Assembly (NCBI GenBank): GCA_947599995.1 | Contig: CANQFW010000067.1 | Location: forward strand, 1 to 7,289 | DNA: 7,289 nucleotides | Direction of reading: 5' to 3' | DNA from: an uncultured Clostridia bacterium | GTDB lineage: Bacteria; Bacillota; Clostridia; TANB77; CAG-508 | Shown: positions 6,179 to 7,289 of the stretch, piece after piece | Layout of the letters: each line of letters starts with the position of its first letter | How positions within the stretch are numbered: position 1 is the first letter of the stretch | Translations under genes and position numbers: made by a program | The notes under the pieces: generated by a model | What the model saw: the letters and a program-made list of their open reading frames with translations, nothing else | Told to the model about the DNA's origin: nothing | Database searches by the model: none

Positions 6179-6217
6179 ATATTATAGGAAAGTTCTCTGA
6201 ACTTCCTATAATATAAA
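6176..6217 (+). repeat. long near-perfect hairpin (19-bp stem)
   Basis: Positions 6176-6190 pair with 6203-6217 without mismatch. After one bulged A (6191), GTTC (6192-6195) pairs with GAAC (6199-6202) around a TCT loop. The left arm, ATATTATAGGAAAGTTC, resembles the left end of the two repeats (ATACTCTAGGAAAGTC) and also follows a T-run, so this could be a third, truncated or diverged member. No T-run follows, so it is not a standard + strand terminator. Confidence 0.75.
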
Positions 6218-6227
6218 GCATTCCACA

Positions 6228-6250
6228 GAAAAATTGTTATACAATTTTTC
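6228..6250 (+). repeat. 10-bp perfect hairpin
   Basis: GAAAAATTGT (6228-6237) and ACAATTTTTC (6241-6250) are exact inverted copies around a TAT loop. TCCAC (6222-6226) and GTGGA (6267-6271) could close a larger structure around it, leaving a G-rich single-stranded stretch near 6251-6266. Nothing else is recognisable from 6272 to about 6360. Role unknown: part of a structured leader, RNA or element end. Confidence 0.6.
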
Positions 6251-6366
6251 GCGGACGAACAAAGACGTGGACTTTAAAATGTCATAAATAGCGAAAATGT
6301 TAATAATATCCGCTTTTGTTCTTTATTGTGTTAAAATGTGAATATATAACTTGTAATTAACATTTT

Positions 6367-6394
6367 TTGTATAAAAAATCCAAAAAAATAAAAT
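6367..6394 (+). promoter_or_regulatory. possible promoter of the YitT-family gene
   Basis: TTGTAT (6367-6372) and TAAAAT (6389-6394) are 16 nt apart, giving a start near 6401 and a very short leader. The match is moderate and other A/T-rich -10-like boxes lie nearby (for example TATAAC 6345-6350), so this is tentative. Confidence 0.35.
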
Positions 6395-6417
6395 AATGTT
6401 AATAGGTGATTTTTTAT

Positions 6418-7272
6418 ATGAAAATAAAAAAAATAAGAACTTTTTTTATACAATGTATAGGAATCATAATAGGTGCGTGCATTATGGCTATAGCAGTATC
6501 ATTATTTCTATTACCAAATGAACTATCAATAGGAGGATTTGCAGGAATAGCCACAGTTATCTATTATTTATTAAAGGTTCCAATGGGAACAACAATGTTA
6601 ATTTTGAATATGCCATTATTTATTTTTGCTGGGTTTAAAATTGGAAAAAAATTTTTTATAAACAGTATTATAGGAACAGTAAGCTTATCTTTTTTCATAG
6701 ACTTATTCGATAACTTCGAAGCGGTTACACACGATAATTTATTAGCAAGCATATATGGAGGTTTTTTGACAGGCTTAGGGACAGCAATTATATTAAAGTG
6801 CAACTCATCAACAGGAGGCTCAGATTTAATAACAAACTTAGTAAAAAAATATGAGCCTTCATTGAAGACAGGAAGTATTATAACGGTAATAGATGCAATA
6901 ATAGTTATATTTAATGTGATTTTTCTAAAAAAAATAGAAATAGGACTCTACTCAGCAATTGCAATATACCTAATGGGTAAAATGATTGATATTTTGTTTG
7001 AAGGTATATATTTTACTAAATTACTTTTTATTGTATCAGATAAAAATTACGAAATATCTTCAAAAATTGAAGTAGAAGTTAATAGAGGTGTTACAGGACT
7101 ATATGGAAAAGGAATGTACACAAATAATGAAAAAATAATTTTAATGTGTGCAGTAAGAAGAAATGACATTGCAAGTGTTAAACATTTGGTAAAGAAAATA
7201 GATCCAAAGGCCTTCATAGTAGTTACGAATTCAAGAGAGGTTTTGGGAATAGGGTTTAACGAAGAAATGTGA
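6418..7272 (+). CDS. YitT family membrane protein (DUF161-DUF2179)
   Basis: This 284-aa protein fits the YitT family of Firmicutes membrane proteins, whose transport or sensing role is not firmly known. The N-terminal part is a multi-span membrane domain. Hydrophobic segments lie near residues 11-33, 40-53, 57-73, 80-97, 106-127, 151-171 and 175-193, with the family-typical GGFAGIATVIYYL (39-51) and NSSTGGSDLITNLV (129-142). From about 200 the soluble C-terminal DUF2179 domain follows, with GVTGLYGKGMY (224-234) and a terminal IVVTNSREVLGIGF (267-280). Length is typical and the protein looks complete. The start at 6418 is chosen because AGGTGA (6404-6409) lies 8 nt upstream; the in-frame GTG at 6406 overlaps that SD. 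The gene is separated from the rnc operon by repeat copy B and two hairpins, and only 17 bases follow it before the window ends, so its terminator is not visible. Confidence 0.92.
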   Translation: MKIKKIRTFFIQCIGIIIGACIMAIAVSLFLLPNELSIGGFAGIATVIYYLLKVPMGTTMLILNMPLFIFAGFKIGKKFFINSIIGTVSLSFFIDLFDNFEAVTHDNLLASIYGGFLTGLGTAIILKCNSSTGGSDLITNLVKKYEPSLKTGSIITVIDAIIVIFNVIFLKKIEIGLYSAIAIYLMGKMIDILFEGIYFTKLLFIVSDKNYEISSKIEVEVNRGVTGLYGKGMYTNNEKIILMCAVRRNDIASVKHLVKKIDPKAFIVVTNSREVLGIGFNEEM

Positions 7273-7289
7273 TAAAAAAGTCAAAATTT

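Noticed and set aside
1..7289. CRISPR array or defence system.
   Set aside because: No regularly spaced short repeats and no Cas, toxin-antitoxin or restriction genes were seen.

Overview
The window is strongly A+T-rich. Its genes use SD sequences of the GGAGG type, favour AT-ending codons, and sit behind clear sigma-A-like promoters (TTGACA-N17-TATAAA and close variants) and intrinsic terminators. The gene order plsX, acpP, rnc, stand-alone radical SAM protein is typical of low-GC Firmicutes, most likely Clostridia. I cannot name a species. All genes lie on the + strand.

Layout. A 5S rRNA gene (143-258) is followed after only 30 nt by a flavin-reductase-family protein with a Lys/Asn-rich tail (289-942) and a clean terminator. 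A roughly 110-bp structured repeat (copy A, 971-1080) comes next. A conserved housekeeping block follows: plsX (1272-2297), acpP (2537-2779), an unrecognised coiled-coil protein with its own promoter and terminator (3061-4065), rnc (4265-4936, GTG start) and a radical SAM protein of the Elp3-related type without an acetyltransferase domain (4951-6024). A second copy of the repeat (copy B, 6071-6178) lies directly after it. Two further hairpins follow, one of them a nearly perfect 19-bp stem, and then a YitT-family membrane protein (6418-7272) ending just before the window edge.

How the genes fit together. PlsX makes acyl-phosphate from acyl-ACP and AcpP is the acyl carrier, so these two serve membrane phospholipid synthesis. 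RNase III processes rRNA and other double-stranded RNA. The 334-aa coiled-coil protein interrupts the usual acpP-rnc neighbourhood and is separated from it by terminators on both sides, so it looks like an independent inserted unit. The smc/ftsY genes I would expect after the radical SAM gene are absent; the repeat and YitT are there instead.

The most unusual feature is the pair of intergenic repeats. They are about 85% identical, in the same orientation, and bracket the whole plsX-to-radical-SAM block. Each folds into two subterminal hairpins, and each is flanked by a short T-run direct repeat that differs between the copies. This fits either a family of non-autonomous mobile elements that target terminator T-tracts or a duplicated structured RNA. 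I do not recognise it as a named family.
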